DNA of 48,631 bases from a virus: positions 1 through 48,631 of IMG/VR virus record IMGVR_UViG_3300030102_005119; one strand, given 5' to 3'. The position numbers and the translations under genes were made by a program. This document shows positions 18,423 to 27,367 of the stretch, one piece after another. The notes under the pieces are model-generated. The model worked only from the letters and a program-made list of their open reading frames with translations. It did no database searches and was not told the origin of the DNA. Positions within the stretch are counted from its first letter, which is position 1; each line of letters begins with the position of its first letter.

Positions 18423-20669
18423 TCAGGAGTGGAACACAGGGTCAATCGTTATGACCTTGATTGACTTAGGCATTATCTTCAGCATGCTCCTTATCGGTCC
18501 TTTGTCCTCAGGTATGGGCAGTGGTGCTTCTGTAATGAAGTAGTCATCAATTAGAATCTCTATGGTCTCTTTAGTGCCACTACCGCCTTGTTTGACGAAT
18601 GATAGGCGTATCATGTCAGCGTCAGTGGTGTCTGTGGTGGTGTCATCGAAGTTGTCTATGCTCCTTCTCATGTTGTGGTAGAACAACGGGTCGTCTACTA
18701 TTATCTCCATCTCCATGTCATACTCTGTCTTACCAGCGACGGATATGGTCGGGTTTCTAGTACCTGCGAATGGTACTTGGTCGGTCTCTGAGTCAGCGAC
18801 GTTAGCGCCTGTGATGGTGTAGAACTGCTGCACTCCGGTGCTACCGTTGAGTTGGAAACTGACGACCTGTCCAAGGGTAGTGCCCTTGACCCTCATCGTG
18901 CCGTTGTAGAACATGAATGGCTTCTGAGTCCTCTTGGCTATGCCGGACTCCTTCCTCTTGACCTCGGTGTTTGCCGTATCCTCGAAGAGCCTGTGTGCGT
19001 CGTACCTGTCACCTTCGTTTGAGGTCTCCAATCTCCCAGTGTCTGTGTAGCATAGAGCAGCGTCGAAGTTCACTGTCATTTTTAAGGCAGCATCAGTATC
19101 AGCCTTGAGTGAAAAGTCCTTCACCTTGCATCCACGGAAGACACGTGTGAGTTGCTTGGAATCACCAGCACTACCATCAACGACCTCTGTCGTTGCTGTG
19201 CCTGCTCCTACGCCTGTGTCGTTTCTCCTAATGCTGACCTCCATGGAGAAGGATGGTAGGTTGGTTCTAGAGTAGATGAGTTTCTCAATCGGATTCTCTA
19301 ATGTACCGAAAGTACCAGCAGTTGAACTGGCCGCTGTGGTTAGGAGGTTCGGGCTACCGTTGGAGTTGTCTGCCATGAACCTACAGAAGTAGATGTCCAT
19401 GTCTGTGTCGTGGTGGAAGTTGAAGGGGTCATCGACCCATATCTTGTTGTTGTTTATGGCGACTATCCTTCTTATCTCGGTCTTGATGGCCTTGCTTATG
19501 ACGCTATCAGCGCCCTGTGCTGGCCAAGTGCCGTCGCTTGCTGTCTCCCTGTGGGTGTGCACGTCTGTCGTGTTGAACTCAGGGATTATCACATAGTCAC
19601 CTGCTGCTGGTGCTTCGTCATCGCTCGCACCTAGTTCACTGACGGCAGTTCCAGTGTAAGCGAAGTAGGAGTCACCGGGCGAGATACTACCGTCAGTCTC
19701 CATGTCAGTCCCACCGGTTGGACCGCAGAGTGCGCTCTTGCTGTAGAAGAGTGTATCTGAAGATGTGAGTGCGACTTTAGTGCCATTACCGAAAGTGAGT
19801 GTACTTGCTGTGGCATCGCTGCCCGGTGAGTCACTTATTGCCGTCAGCCTCCCCACGTATGTGCCGTCTGACTTGAAGACTGCATCTCCAGCAGCAACAG
19901 CAGCCACAGAACCAGATACACCTATTGCGCCTGTAGTCCCTGCGTTGTTAGAACCATCGGGTGTGACTCCTATGGTAGTGAGTGGTAGTTTGGCCACCTC
20001 GTGACCTAGTGCGTAGTAGAACCAGCGACCGTTGTGTATGTTGCACTCGAAAGAGCCGCCTGTGTTGATGAATCTGCCCGGAGTCTGCACTGCTATGTCT
20101 CGACCTAGACCGACCACGTGGTATCTCTTCAGGTCCACGACGGTCTCAGGTAGAGCCACTGTGCCTACCAGTCCAACGAACTGGTCAGTGAGAACCCTCT
20201 CAGCAGCGGCGTTGGCGTTGTCTGCGTGAGCCATGGATGTGTCCATGCTGGGGGTCTTGAACGGTAGTATGTGCAGAGCACCTGAGTCCGACGTTATGTC
20301 ACCATCGCTGTGGTTTGTCAGCAGATGTGGGGATATGGTGAGTTCAGTGTCGGATTGAGCGACTATGGTGTACACCCTGCCGGATTCGCTGTAGTTGTCA
20401 TTCGCATCCCAAGGGTCGCCATCCAAACCGCTGAAGACGAGTTGACTGCCGACCAGCATGCCTCTTGGGAAGGCAATCTTAGCGCTGGCTATCGGTGCTC
20501 CTGCTGCTCCACCACTGAACTTGATGACGCTTGTGTCCTTGATTTTGTCTCTTGTACCGGCCTTGGCAATGAACCTCACAGTGCCGAATGCATCGTACTC
20601 TATTGTGATTCCCGACTCGTGACCGAACGTGATTTCAGTCAGGTCTCCACGATAAACTGTTGACGGCAT
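18423..20669 (-). CDS. Major tail tube protein, large (748 aa)
   Basis: The ATG at 20669 lies downstream of GAGGTGAGAG. The C-terminal half carries the usual features of phage tube proteins: FSMEVSIRRNDTG, then a beta-hairpin region with DFSLKADTDAALKMTVNFDA and KPFMFYNGTMRVKG, and MEMEIIVDDPLFY. The N-terminal half has beta-rich blocks with Gly/Ser/Thr-rich linkers (about residues 220-390, including VTPDGSNNAGTTGAIGVSG). Tail tube proteins are commonly 150-400 residues, so this one seems to carry extra domains, which could decorate the tail surface. It is followed closely by the SAP-domain and chaperone genes, the expected order. The family call rests on gene order and fold-like patterns, not on one diagnostic motif. 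Confidence 0.72.
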   Translation of the reverse strand: MPSTVYRGDLTEITFGHESGITIEYDAFGTVRFIAKAGTRDKIKDTSVIKFSGGAAGAPIASAKIAFPRGMLVGSQLVFSGLDGDPWDANDNYSESGRVYTIVAQSDTELTISPHLLTNHSDGDITSDSGALHILPFKTPSMDTSMAHADNANAAAERVLTDQFVGLVGTVALPETVVDLKRYHVVGLGRDIAVQTPGRFINTGGSFECNIHNGRWFYYALGHEVAKLPLTTIGVTPDGSNNAGTTGAIGVSGSVAAVAAGDAVFKSDGTYVGRLTAISDSPGSDATASTLTFGNGTKVALTSSDTLFYSKSALCGPTGGTDMETDGSISPGDSYFAYTGTAVSELGASDDEAPAAGDYVIIPEFNTTDVHTHRETASDGTWPAQGADSVISKAIKTEIRRIVAINNNKIWVDDPFNFHHDTDMDIYFCRFMADNSNGSPNLLTTAASSTAGTFGTLENPIEKLIYSRTNLPSFSMEVSIRRNDTGVGAGTATTEVVDGSAGDSKQLTRVFRGCKVKDFSLKADTDAALKMTVNFDAALCYTDTGRLETSNEGDRYDAHRLFEDTANTEVKRKESGIAKRTQKPFMFYNGTMRVKGTTLGQVVSFQLNGSTGVQQFYTITGANVADSETDQVPFAGTRNPTISVAGKTEYDMEMEIIVDDPLFYHNMRRSIDNFDDTTTDTTDADMIRLSFVKQGGSGTKETIEILIDDYFITEAPLPIPEDKGPIRSMLKIMPKSIKVITIDPVFHS

Positions 20670-20683
20670 GGCTCTCTCTCACC

Positions 20684-21133
20684 TCATGGGATTAACTCTG
20701 CAAAGATAACAACTTCTATCTGGAAGGTCGTTCTGAACAACATTTTGCTCCTATCGGACAAATCCGTTCGTGTTTTGAACACGAGTCTGTCATAGTTCTC
20801 GCCGTCTCCTTTGCGCTGGGTATGGATTGCTCTTCTTATCTCATTCTCCATGAGTTGCAAGTGCTTTCTGCTTCTCATGGTCCTCGCATCCAGTGTGATA
20901 TTTATCCTAGTGGTAACGAAGTCATACAATAGTTCCGGTGTCTCTTCGTTGTGTGCCGTCTCGAAGACCATGATGTAGTCGTGGTTCTTCATGTCCAACC
21001 TCTTTCCACGCTCTGGTCCTACTTCGGCTATGTCTATGATGATAGGTTTGTAGTTGCCCGTATTGCCCCTGTTCCAATTGTCTCTCAAGACAGCGAGAAC
21101 AGCGTCTATGCCCTCTAGGAAGGTCGCTACCAT
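20684..21133 (-). CDS. Tail terminator / neck protein, 149 aa
   Basis: The ATG at 21133 overlaps the previous stop as TGATG. The sequence has an N-terminal helix (FLEGIDAVLAVLRDNW), a strand PIIIDIAEV, an RINITLDARTM strand followed by a helix with HLQLMENEIRRAIHTQR, and a last strand FRTTFQIEVVIFAEL. This alpha/beta layout and length match tail terminator or tail-completion proteins that cap the tail tube at the head end. The gene sits just before the tail tube gene, where these proteins are usually found. No catalytic motif is seen. Confidence 0.65.
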   Translation of the reverse strand: MVATFLEGIDAVLAVLRDNWNRGNTGNYKPIIIDIAEVGPERGKRLDMKNHDYIMVFETAHNEETPELLYDFVTTRINITLDARTMRSRKHLQLMENEIRRAIHTQRKGDGENYDRLVFKTRTDLSDRSKMLFRTTFQIEVVIFAELIP

Positions 21134-21474
21134 CAGTTCTTCACCTCGGCAATCGGCAGTAGTTTGCCACCTCTGTAGTTGAAGTTATTCTCCCTCATCT
21201 CAGGGTTTCCCTCTGTGAGCATCCTCTCGTCTACTCTCTTCATCACCTTGTCTATGATTTCCTGTGATGCCGGTAGACCTGTCTTGGTGACTGTGATTAG
21301 ACCTTCGTCGTTGGTCAGACCCTCGGACATCATCTCCTCCCTCTCCTTCCTCGTTCTGAGGTTGGATGGGTTCTTCGTGAAGTAGTTGAGTAGTTCTGCT
21401 TGGTTCGCTATGTTCTCAGAAAAGGTGTCCCTGATTCTACTTCGCATCTCATCCCCTGAGTCGTACTTGGTCAT
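21133..21474 (-). CDS. Small neck/head-completion candidate, 113 aa
   Basis: The start overlaps the connector stop as ATGA, showing translational coupling. The protein is charged and mostly helical (RSRIRDTFSENIANQAELL, RKEREEMMSEGL, EIIDKVMKRVDERM) and ends KLLPIAEVKN. I recognise no family. Lying between a connector and a tail-terminator candidate, it may be a head-tail joining protein, but that is only context. Confidence 0.6.
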   Translation of the reverse strand: MTKYDSGDEMRSRIRDTFSENIANQAELLNYFTKNPSNLRTRKEREEMMSEGLTNDEGLITVTKTGLPASQEIIDKVMKRVDERMLTEGNPEMRENNFNYRGGKLLPIAEVKN

Positions 21475-23060
21475 AGGAAACTTACCACCTCTTTGTAGCG
21501 TGGCATGGTGTTCTCTATGTCCATCTTGTACATCTGTATCTTCGATGCGAGGTCCACGTTCTGCGTTCCCTCAGGTATGAGTACGCTCCTGTCGTCACTC
21601 ATGAGTAGGTCTATGGCTACCATCTTGGTGCACATGTCCTCTATCGCCTTCTCAAGATATCTCTCTCCGTAGATGTAGGATACCTTGACTGCGTTCCACT
21701 CGAAGAACGGGTATGAGTTGTTGAAGTATATGATTCCCATCTCAGGGTCTAGCCAGAAGTCACGTAGCCTGCCGCCGTCTCCGCTGCTTCCGTGCAGGTC
21801 AACATCCATTCTCTTCTGTGTCAGTGTGCCACTGATGTCTGCTAGAGCACTACCCACCACGCTGACGCATCCTGTGAATGAAGATGCTGTCTTGCCTGTG
21901 TATCTGATTACAGTGTCACCCACCCCGAACACACCAGAGTCTGCGAAGTCGGCAGTGGCATCTACAGTGGGGTCATCGCTTGTGGATGTGACATTGACCG
22001 TATCGCTGCTTAGACTGGCGAAAGTACAGGTGTGGCTATGAGTGTCCGTTACAGTCACATTGGAATTAGTAGATGCTATTGTGCACGATTCACCCCCCTT
22101 TACCGGCCTCATACTGGTTATCTTTACAATACCAGTGCCTAAATCGGCGTTGGCAGTGGCTAGGAACTCATTGTGCACTGCTACGTTGGAAGTGCTTCCC
22201 TCCAGTGTGAACGCTGGGGAGAAGTCCACTCCTGCCTTCCCAACCCTATCTTCCTTGTTGATTAGGTCAGCGAGGTTCTGTGCTGTTGTAGTGCTATCGA
22301 AGTCTGCTCTCCATTGGTTGGTCGCAGTGCCCATGGTGAGCACCGCTACTGAGGCAGTGCTGTTTCCGGGGCATAGAACGATAGAGCCTGATAGCGAGTT
22401 GACGCTATCTGGTATATTCACTCTGGCTTCTGCTGCTCCTATCTCTCGGTAGTCATCGCCCTGCCATAGTTCCAGACGCAGTATCTGCTGTACGTTCCTG
22501 TACAGCATTGGTGTAGTACCCACGTAGTCCGTGTAGTATCGTCGCCTGTATGGTTTGTATGTGTCGAAGTTGATGTACTCGGCAGTGACGAGGTTAGGTC
22601 TCCATGAGTTGTGTGTCATGTTGTCTATCTTGTCCTGCATGCGCCTGATGATAGCATCGACCTTATCTTTGGTCAGTCCTCTTGTCCTGCCGTTGGTGAA
22701 TGATGCCTTGTTCTGCACGTAGCCGTTGTCAGTGGTCTCGTAGAGACCCGGATTGATGGCAGACGAGAATGCCAGTCTGACACCACTGGCCGTTGATGTG
22801 ATTGCAGTGATGTCTCTATCTATCCCCATCGGGTCTGCATCTGAGTATAGTAGAAGTGTGTCACCGACTGAGAAGCCGATGTTCCTGTAGTCTGCCCCTG
22901 TCACGAATACGGCGTTAGCCTCTGCATTGGCTGACATCAAGACTGCTTCTTGTGGTCCTATGTCGAGTAGGTCTGCTACCTTCTGTGCTGTGGTGTATAC
23001 AATCGCAGTGGGGTCGAGAGGCCTTGTCTCTGCCTCACCGGGACTGAACACCTGTGGCAT
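21471..23060 (-). CDS. Head-tail connector/adaptor-like protein with large insert, about 529 aa
   Basis: The ATG at 23060 overlaps the previous stop as TAATG; a GTG two codons earlier is possible. The first 200 residues contain a helical part (KDKVDAIIRRMQDKIDNMTH) and an aromatic stretch NFDTYKPYRRRYYTDY. The C-terminus has MGIIYFNNSYPFF, then VSYIYGERYLEKAIEDMCTK and a last helical region. This combination, a strand pair with a helix bundle, is usual in adaptor proteins below the portal. Between them (about 220-420) lies a Ser/Thr/Val-rich beta-like segment (SIVLCPGNSTASVAVLTMG, TVNVTSTSDDPTVDAT) that looks inserted; adaptors are often only 100-200 residues. The role is inferred from position and pattern. 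Confidence 0.6.
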   Translation of the reverse strand: MPQVFSPGEAETRPLDPTAIVYTTAQKVADLLDIGPQEAVLMSANAEANAVFVTGADYRNIGFSVGDTLLLYSDADPMGIDRDITAITSTASGVRLAFSSAINPGLYETTDNGYVQNKASFTNGRTRGLTKDKVDAIIRRMQDKIDNMTHNSWRPNLVTAEYINFDTYKPYRRRYYTDYVGTTPMLYRNVQQILRLELWQGDDYREIGAAEARVNIPDSVNSLSGSIVLCPGNSTASVAVLTMGTATNQWRADFDSTTTAQNLADLINKEDRVGKAGVDFSPAFTLEGSTSNVAVHNEFLATANADLGTGIVKITSMRPVKGGESCTIASTNSNVTVTDTHSHTCTFASLSSDTVNVTSTSDDPTVDATADFADSGVFGVGDTVIRYTGKTASSFTGCVSVVGSALADISGTLTQKRMDVDLHGSSGDGGRLRDFWLDPEMGIIYFNNSYPFFEWNAVKVSYIYGERYLEKAIEDMCTKMVAIDLLMSDDRSVLIPEGTQNVDLASKIQMYKMDIENTMPRYKEVVSFL

Positions 23061-23359
23061 TACCACCGGGCCTCCTCATCTCTGTGGCCCATGTTGTACT
23101 CCATTGGCTTCTTGCATGCGCTGCACTTCTCCACGAACATGAAGTGCAGGAGACCACAGTGTTTGCACCGTGTCCCTGCACCTATGTTGAGTATGTCTCC
23201 TATGTCCTCGACTCTCTTGTTCTGCTTGCTGACTGTGCCAGCAAGGGGCTTGTCTGTGTTGAACACAGAACCCATATCAAGGGATTCGGCCAATCTGACG
23301 TTCTGCTTCTGTGCACGCTCTATGTCAGTGAGTTCAAGAGTTTGTATATCGAAACCCAT
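23060..23359 (-). CDS. Zinc-ribbon protein, 99 aa
   Basis: A charged helical N-terminal half (LTDIERAQKQNVRLAESL) is followed by a zinc ribbon with C65-x2-C68 (CKHC) and C79-x2-C82 (CSAC). The spacing of ten residues between pairs suits a treble-clef or ribbon knuckle. It precedes the connector gene, with TAATG overlap. It could be a small head or neck protein stabilised by zinc. No specific function is recognised. Confidence 0.72.
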   Translation of the reverse strand: MGFDIQTLELTDIERAQKQNVRLAESLDMGSVFNTDKPLAGTVSKQNKRVEDIGDILNIGAGTRCKHCGLLHFMFVEKCSACKKPMEYNMGHRDEEARW

Positions 23360-23374
23360 TCATATCCCTCACCA

Positions 23375-23548
23375 TCAACTCGTTGTCACAAATATGTATA
23401 CGTTACCCAGAATCGTATGCGGGTCAACCGCCACAGGTGCGTTATCACCTATAGCAGAAACCACTGCTGCTTGCATTGTCGTCTTCTTACTACTGTCGTT
23501 GAAGTCAGTAGGGGCGAACGGTCCAAGTATCGTAAGTGTCTTTGCCAT
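23375..23548 (-). CDS. Small structural-module protein, 57 aa
   Basis: An open frame from an ATG at 23548, preceded by GGTGACC at good spacing, to a TGA at 23375-23377. The protein begins MAKTLTILGPFAPTDFNDSS, continues with a helix (TTMQAAVVSAIGDN) and ends in a strand NVYIFVTTS. It fills the gap between its neighbours exactly, which supports it being real. I do not recognise it; position suggests a small capsid or neck accessory protein. Confidence 0.72.
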   Translation of the reverse strand: MAKTLTILGPFAPTDFNDSSKKTTMQAAVVSAIGDNAPVAVDPHTILGNVYIFVTTS

Positions 23549-23561
23549 CTAGGTCACCGCC

Positions 23562-23825
23562 TTAATTGCGGAAACCTATGCCAATGAACTTTCCGCCTAA
23601 CGCCGCATCTTCAGTAAAGTGCAGGGTAGTGCCGTTTGCGCCAATTGCTACTGGATTTGCTTGCTCAGTTGGGTTATTGTCGCTACCCACTACTATTACA
23701 TCGCCGTAAACTAGACTAGCCAAGTGTCCTGAGAAGTCTATGCTCGTATCGCCGTTTTCAAAAGTGCCTGTCACTAACACTAGGTTTCCTATTATCGTTG
23801 GTCTTGGGTCAAATGCTATTGCCAT
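23562..23825 (-). CDS. Small beta-rich capsid-accessory candidate, 87 aa
   Basis: The predicted pattern is nearly all strand: IIGNLVLVTGTF, TSIDFSGHLASLVYGDVIVV, TTLHFTEDAAL, KFIGIGF. A ribosome site (GGAGGAAT) precedes the ATG. Short all-beta proteins downstream of the capsid gene are often decoration or tail-tube-related proteins. No family is certain. It is followed by the 57-residue gene. Confidence 0.65.
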   Translation of the reverse strand: MAIAFDPRPTIIGNLVLVTGTFENGDTSIDFSGHLASLVYGDVIVVGSDNNPTEQANPVAIGANGTTLHFTEDAALGGKFIGIGFRN

Positions 23826-23829
23826 TTTT

Positions 23830-24252
23830 TTATTCCTCCATTATTGTTTCTGTTGCCGTCTCTTCGACCGCTTCTTCAACCACTTCTTCCACAACTGGCT
23901 CTTCGGCTATCTCTTCGACAACCGGCTCAGGTGCGGGTGGGTTTAGAATTGTATCGACTTGCGCTAGTAGTTGGGTCTTGGTTTGGTAGACCCTACCGAC
24001 AGTTCCGCCGTTTGCTCTTATCCAGTCTATGATGTCGGCTCTGCGCCATCCATCGTCAGGTAGACCGTCACTACCAGCATCGGTAGTGGGGGCTTCGTCT
24101 CCTTCGACCCTCCATACCGCTGCTGGTAGTTGTCTCCTGTACTGGTCTACCCATGCTTGGGATTTCTCCTGCGAAACCATCCTAACGAACTCAGCGCCAT
24201 TGTCAGGAGAGTTTCTCCTGAAATGAGGACCGAGAAAAGTTACGGTTGGCAA
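23830..24252 (-). CDS. HeH/SAP-like protein with acidic repeat tail, 140 aa
   Basis: The N-terminus has a short beta part (TVTFLGPHF) and a helical region (FVRMVSQEKSQAWVDQY). Residues about 64-103 (WRRADIIDWIRANGG, then KTQLLAQVDTIL) resemble a helix-extension-helix or SAP motif. The last 35 residues are an acidic Glu/Val repeat (EEPVVEEVVEEAVEE). It lies between two capsid-accessory candidates. The layout resembles the SAP protein of the tail module: a possible DNA-binding helix pair next to an acidic tail. The role is unknown. Confidence 0.68.
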   Translation of the reverse strand: MPTVTFLGPHFRRNSPDNGAEFVRMVSQEKSQAWVDQYRRQLPAAVWRVEGDEAPTTDAGSDGLPDDGWRRADIIDWIRANGGTVGRVYQTKTQLLAQVDTILNPPAPEPVVEEIAEEPVVEEVVEEAVEETATETIMEE

Positions 24253-24263
24253 CTATAACCACC

Positions 24264-24746
24264 TCAGGCTAGCACCAATAGTGAAATCTGTAGATTATCA
24301 ACTGCTGCTTCAGCGTGGAAGTTGAGTGCTGGTAGAGCGCCACCTGTTGCTGCTGGTGCACTGTCTCCATTGTCAACTCCAGTGTCTGTGAAGGACACTG
24401 CCACTGTCTTGTCTGGTACTGCTGCTGGCATGTTGCAACCGAGGATTGCCACGATTTTGTCCACGCCTTCTGTAAAGATTAGGGGTTCTGCGTTTGCTGA
24501 TTCTAGGTCTAGTTCGAGAACTAGCAGCCTTAGACCGCCTTCTGCTGCACCATCTGTGTTGTTGGCTGCGAAGGTGCTCATGTCAGAACCACCGGGGTAG
24601 GTACTTCCGTATCCCTTCAACCACTCAGTGCTGCTCACTAGAGTTCCTGTTCTCATGTCTAGGTCTAGTAGGAAACTGACATCCGTCACGTCTCCGTCAT
24701 CTGCTTTCACCGTTATTCCGCCACTGCTTGCTGTAAATACTGTCAT
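24264..24746 (-). CDS. Capsid decoration / head-accessory protein candidate, 160 aa
   Basis: The gene lies directly downstream of the major capsid gene, with a GGAGG site 5' of its ATG. The protein is beta-rich and acidic (TASSGGITVKADDGDVTDVSF; LRLLVLELDLESANAEPLIF; DKTVAVSFTDTGV) and ends in an Ala/Leu-rich strand. Length and position suit a head decoration or stabilising protein. No sequence motif proves it. Confidence 0.6.
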   Translation of the reverse strand: MTVFTASSGGITVKADDGDVTDVSFLLDLDMRTGTLVSSTEWLKGYGSTYPGGSDMSTFAANNTDGAAEGGLRLLVLELDLESANAEPLIFTEGVDKIVAILGCNMPAAVPDKTVAVSFTDTGVDNGDSAPAATGGALPALNFHAEAAVDNLQISLLVLA

Positions 24747-24776
24747 ATTTTTTTCCTCCTTTTATCTCCAACTGAC

Positions 24777-25916
24777 TCACTTAAGGTCTCTGATGCTCCC
24801 TTGTCCTCCGAAGAAAGTGGTCCAAAGTTCTCCCATGGTCCTGTACATTCCCTCTTGTCCTAGTCTGTTGATTGCGAATGGGTCACCAGTCTCAATTCCA
24901 CTCTCGTAGTATTGTGTTGGTATCGCCGTGCTGAAGTACATGTAATCAGTGTCTAGGAAGTACATCCTGCTGATTACGTCTGGCTTGACATCCTTGGAAG
25001 GAATGATTGGGACTCCGTTGTAGGTTGCTACTACGAATCCGGCTTCCATTCCGGGTACACCCTTGACACCGTTGTAGGTCGGGGTGACTCTCTTCTCTTC
25101 CATGAACCTCTGCTGGGACTGTAGCAGTTGCTGTAGTCTCATCAGAGTGTCATATCCGGTCAAGATGACTTTCGGGTTTCCACCACGTACCCATATTTTC
25201 TGGAATAGGTCGTCTAGTTGGTCTAGGCTTAGAACCCTGTCAGTTGCACCGGTGTCTGCGTTTACCTCTGCGTATGACCAAGAGTTAGCACTGCCATCTC
25301 TGTTGATGGAGTAGATGTCCTCTCTGCCAGCAGTGTAGTGAGTTCCGGCTGTCATTCCAGTCGAGTCACCAGTGGTCACTCTGTCGATGGACTCGAAGCC
25401 GTTGTCTGCTGTCGTGTCCACGTCTAGTAGTAGCATCTTGTTGGTCATCTCTGCGTGGTGCTTACCCATCTCCTCTTTCAGGACCGAGCGTATGTCGCCC
25501 ATTCCGTCATCCTTGTCAGCAAGGAAGATAGCAGTCTCGGACATGTCGAACGTGTGAACGACCGTCTTTGGCTTTGCAGCCACGTGCTGGAAGGTAGGCT
25601 TCACTGTGTCTGGAAGGGTTGCGTTCTCTGCAACACCACCGTGGACTGCGCCTGAGTTAGGCTTGTCAGTGAGGACTCTCCATCCTGACCTGTCCCATGG
25701 CCTCTTCGGTAGTATGCTGAATGCATTGAACTCTTGGTTCATCTGCGACCATACTTTTCGACCATAGATTGCGTTGTATGTTCCACCAGTGGTGGACAAC
25801 ATTGGTGCGTCTGCTTTCAATAGTTCACTGCCGGAGTAGGAGTAACCCATTGAGTTACCTGCTCCGTAGTAGTATCTTTCCATATCTGTTACTGTTCTTA
25901 TGTAGTTTCTTGCCAT
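24777..25916 (-). CDS. Major capsid protein (HK97-fold type), 379 aa
   Basis: The ATG at 25916 follows AGGAGTGAT at ideal spacing, just after the protease-scaffold stop. The order protease-scaffold then capsid is the hallmark of HK97-like heads. The sequence fits: a helical N-terminal arm, a strand-rich region (GWRVLTDKPNSGAVHGG, TVKPTFQHVAAKPKTVVHTF), a long helix with DIRSVLKEEMGKHHAEMTNK (spine-helix-like), then PKVILTGYDTLMRLQQLLQ and strands AGFVVATYNGVPIIPSKDV. No large N-terminal delta domain is present, consistent with a separate scaffold domain carried on the protease. Shell formation is the expected role. Confidence 0.85.
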   Translation of the reverse strand: MARNYIRTVTDMERYYYGAGNSMGYSYSGSELLKADAPMLSTTGGTYNAIYGRKVWSQMNQEFNAFSILPKRPWDRSGWRVLTDKPNSGAVHGGVAENATLPDTVKPTFQHVAAKPKTVVHTFDMSETAIFLADKDDGMGDIRSVLKEEMGKHHAEMTNKMLLLDVDTTADNGFESIDRVTTGDSTGMTAGTHYTAGREDIYSINRDGSANSWSYAEVNADTGATDRVLSLDQLDDLFQKIWVRGGNPKVILTGYDTLMRLQQLLQSQQRFMEEKRVTPTYNGVKGVPGMEAGFVVATYNGVPIIPSKDVKPDVISRMYFLDTDYMYFSTAIPTQYYESGIETGDPFAINRLGQEGMYRTMGELWTTFFGGQGSIRDLK

Positions 25917-25918
25917 TC

Positions 25919-27331
25919 TTAATCACTCCTGAAGGTGCTGTTTGCGAGGTTATGTACCTCTTCCCAACTCATTGTTGCGAGTTCCTCAGTCGAAGGGATT
26001 TCGACGGTTGGAAGGGATGCTTCTGATTTTGCGATGGTCGAGCCGGACTCTACTGAGCCGATGCTGTCAATGCGCTCTGTTAGAGCGGCTAGGGACTTCT
26101 CGATAGCGGCTAGTGGGCTGCGAGCATCGAATGCTGCTGCTTCTGCCTTTGCGATTTCCTCTTGCCTCTCTGCTGCGAACCTGCTGGAGAAGTGGCTCTC
26201 TAGGTTGCCCTTGAACTCCTGCTCCAGTGCTGCTGCCTTGTAGACCTCGTATGCTGCCTCGATGTCCGAGTCAGATACCCTGTCTGCGGTTAGGAAGTCA
26301 GACTTCTCTATTGAGGATTTCTTGCCCTTTCCACCAGCGCCAAAGTTGGCCTTGGGTACTTCTGGCTTTCCGTCCACGGTCTCCCTCTTTGGGGCTTGAC
26401 CGCCGAACCTCACAGCACCGTCACCGATTTCTTCGGGTGTCGAACCTGCGTTGGCTTTGGACACGTCATCGAAGTGAGCACGTGCGGCTATTGTGTCCAC
26501 ACCTGCACTCTTCAGAGTGTCTTCCATCCAGTTGAGGTACTCGGAGGAGATAACGTCTGAGTACTCTGATTTTCCGACACCATCGTCTTTGTCGTCATCA
26601 TCGTCTTTCATGGCTTCTTTCTTGTCACCATACATTTTCTCTTCGTCGTCTTTCTCGTCGCCGTCGTCGTCGTTCTTCTTGCCTTGCATATGCTCTTTCA
26701 AGCCCGGTGGCATTTCCCCTTTCTCCATGGAGTCGAGACGGCCTTCCAGACGTGACAGAACATCTGTCATCTGCGTCATTACGTCATTTTCTGCTTCTGT
26801 CATTTTTTTCACCTTTTTCTTATCTTCTTTTAATATCCTGAATGTTGCTTCTGGATTGATTCCCTTCTCACAGATTGTGATTTCGTGTAGTTCAAGTTTG
26901 CTGATTTCTTGGTAGTCGCCGTGCACTGCGTCTGATTTTCTGACTCGCTTGAATGCCTGTCCTCCGATACTAAAGCCCCTTAGTGCTCCTTTTCGGATTT
27001 CGGCAGCGACTTCCTTTGCTTTTTCGATGTCGTCACGTAATTCTACTACTACGAACATGCCAACATCGTCAACTTCGCTTTTCCATAACCTCCCTTCACT
27101 ATCTGTATAATTAGGAATAACTTCTCCCACTTGTATGTTAGAATGCGCTAATTGCACGTTTCTGTATCTGTGGTCCTCCATATATTTCTTGAATGCGTCC
27201 TTCAATGCTTCCTTCGTAATTTTGTCTCCTTGCTTGTCAACTACTTCTACGCTAGCATATCCTGCGACAACGAGGTCTCCACCCTTGATGAGTGTAATTC
27301 CAGACTGAGGTTGTCGCAATGGGGATAGCAC
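25919..27331 (-). CDS. Prohead maturation protease fused to scaffold, 470 aa
   Basis: Residues about 15-170 match the HK97-type prohead protease fold: DLVVAGYASVEVVDKQGD, the His of QLAHS (H63), the nucleophile-like Ser of RGFSIGG (S121), and KLELHEITICEKGINPEA, the usual closing strand. After residue 175 comes a long acidic, coiled-coil-rich region (MTEAENDVMTQMTDVLSRLE, then Lys/Asp-rich blocks and MEDTLKSAGVD), a typical scaffold. The last twenty-odd residues (STEELATMSWEEVHNLANST) are closely repeated at the end of the 116-residue protein at 33222-33572. The start is a GTG at 27331 with no clear ribosome site but a TATA-like element about 33 nt upstream. Expected role: guide capsid assembly, then cleave scaffold and capsid arm. 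Confidence 0.87.
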   Translation of the reverse strand: MLSPLRQPQSGITLIKGGDLVVAGYASVEVVDKQGDKITKEALKDAFKKYMEDHRYRNVQLAHSNIQVGEVIPNYTDSEGRLWKSEVDDVGMFVVVELRDDIEKAKEVAAEIRKGALRGFSIGGQAFKRVRKSDAVHGDYQEISKLELHEITICEKGINPEATFRILKEDKKKVKKMTEAENDVMTQMTDVLSRLEGRLDSMEKGEMPPGLKEHMQGKKNDDDGDEKDDEEKMYGDKKEAMKDDDDDKDDGVGKSEYSDVISSEYLNWMEDTLKSAGVDTIAARAHFDDVSKANAGSTPEEIGDGAVRFGGQAPKRETVDGKPEVPKANFGAGGKGKKSSIEKSDFLTADRVSDSDIEAAYEVYKAAALEQEFKGNLESHFSSRFAAERQEEIAKAEAAAFDARSPLAAIEKSLAALTERIDSIGSVESGSTIAKSEASLPTVEIPSTEELATMSWEEVHNLANSTFRSD

Positions 27332-27360
27332 ACTGACCCAGACTTACTGTGTCATACTAC

Positions 27361-27367
27361 TTATATG
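27361..27367 (-). promoter_or_regulatory. TATA-box-like element upstream of the protease-scaffold gene
   Basis: In the 49-nt gap before the protease gene, the minus strand reads CATATAA, centred about 33 nt upstream of the GTG start. Archaeal TATA boxes lie about 26-27 nt before transcription start, which would leave a leader of only 6-7 nt. The lack of a ribosome site before this GTG fits near-leaderless translation. No factor-B recognition element is obvious. Confidence 0.45.
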
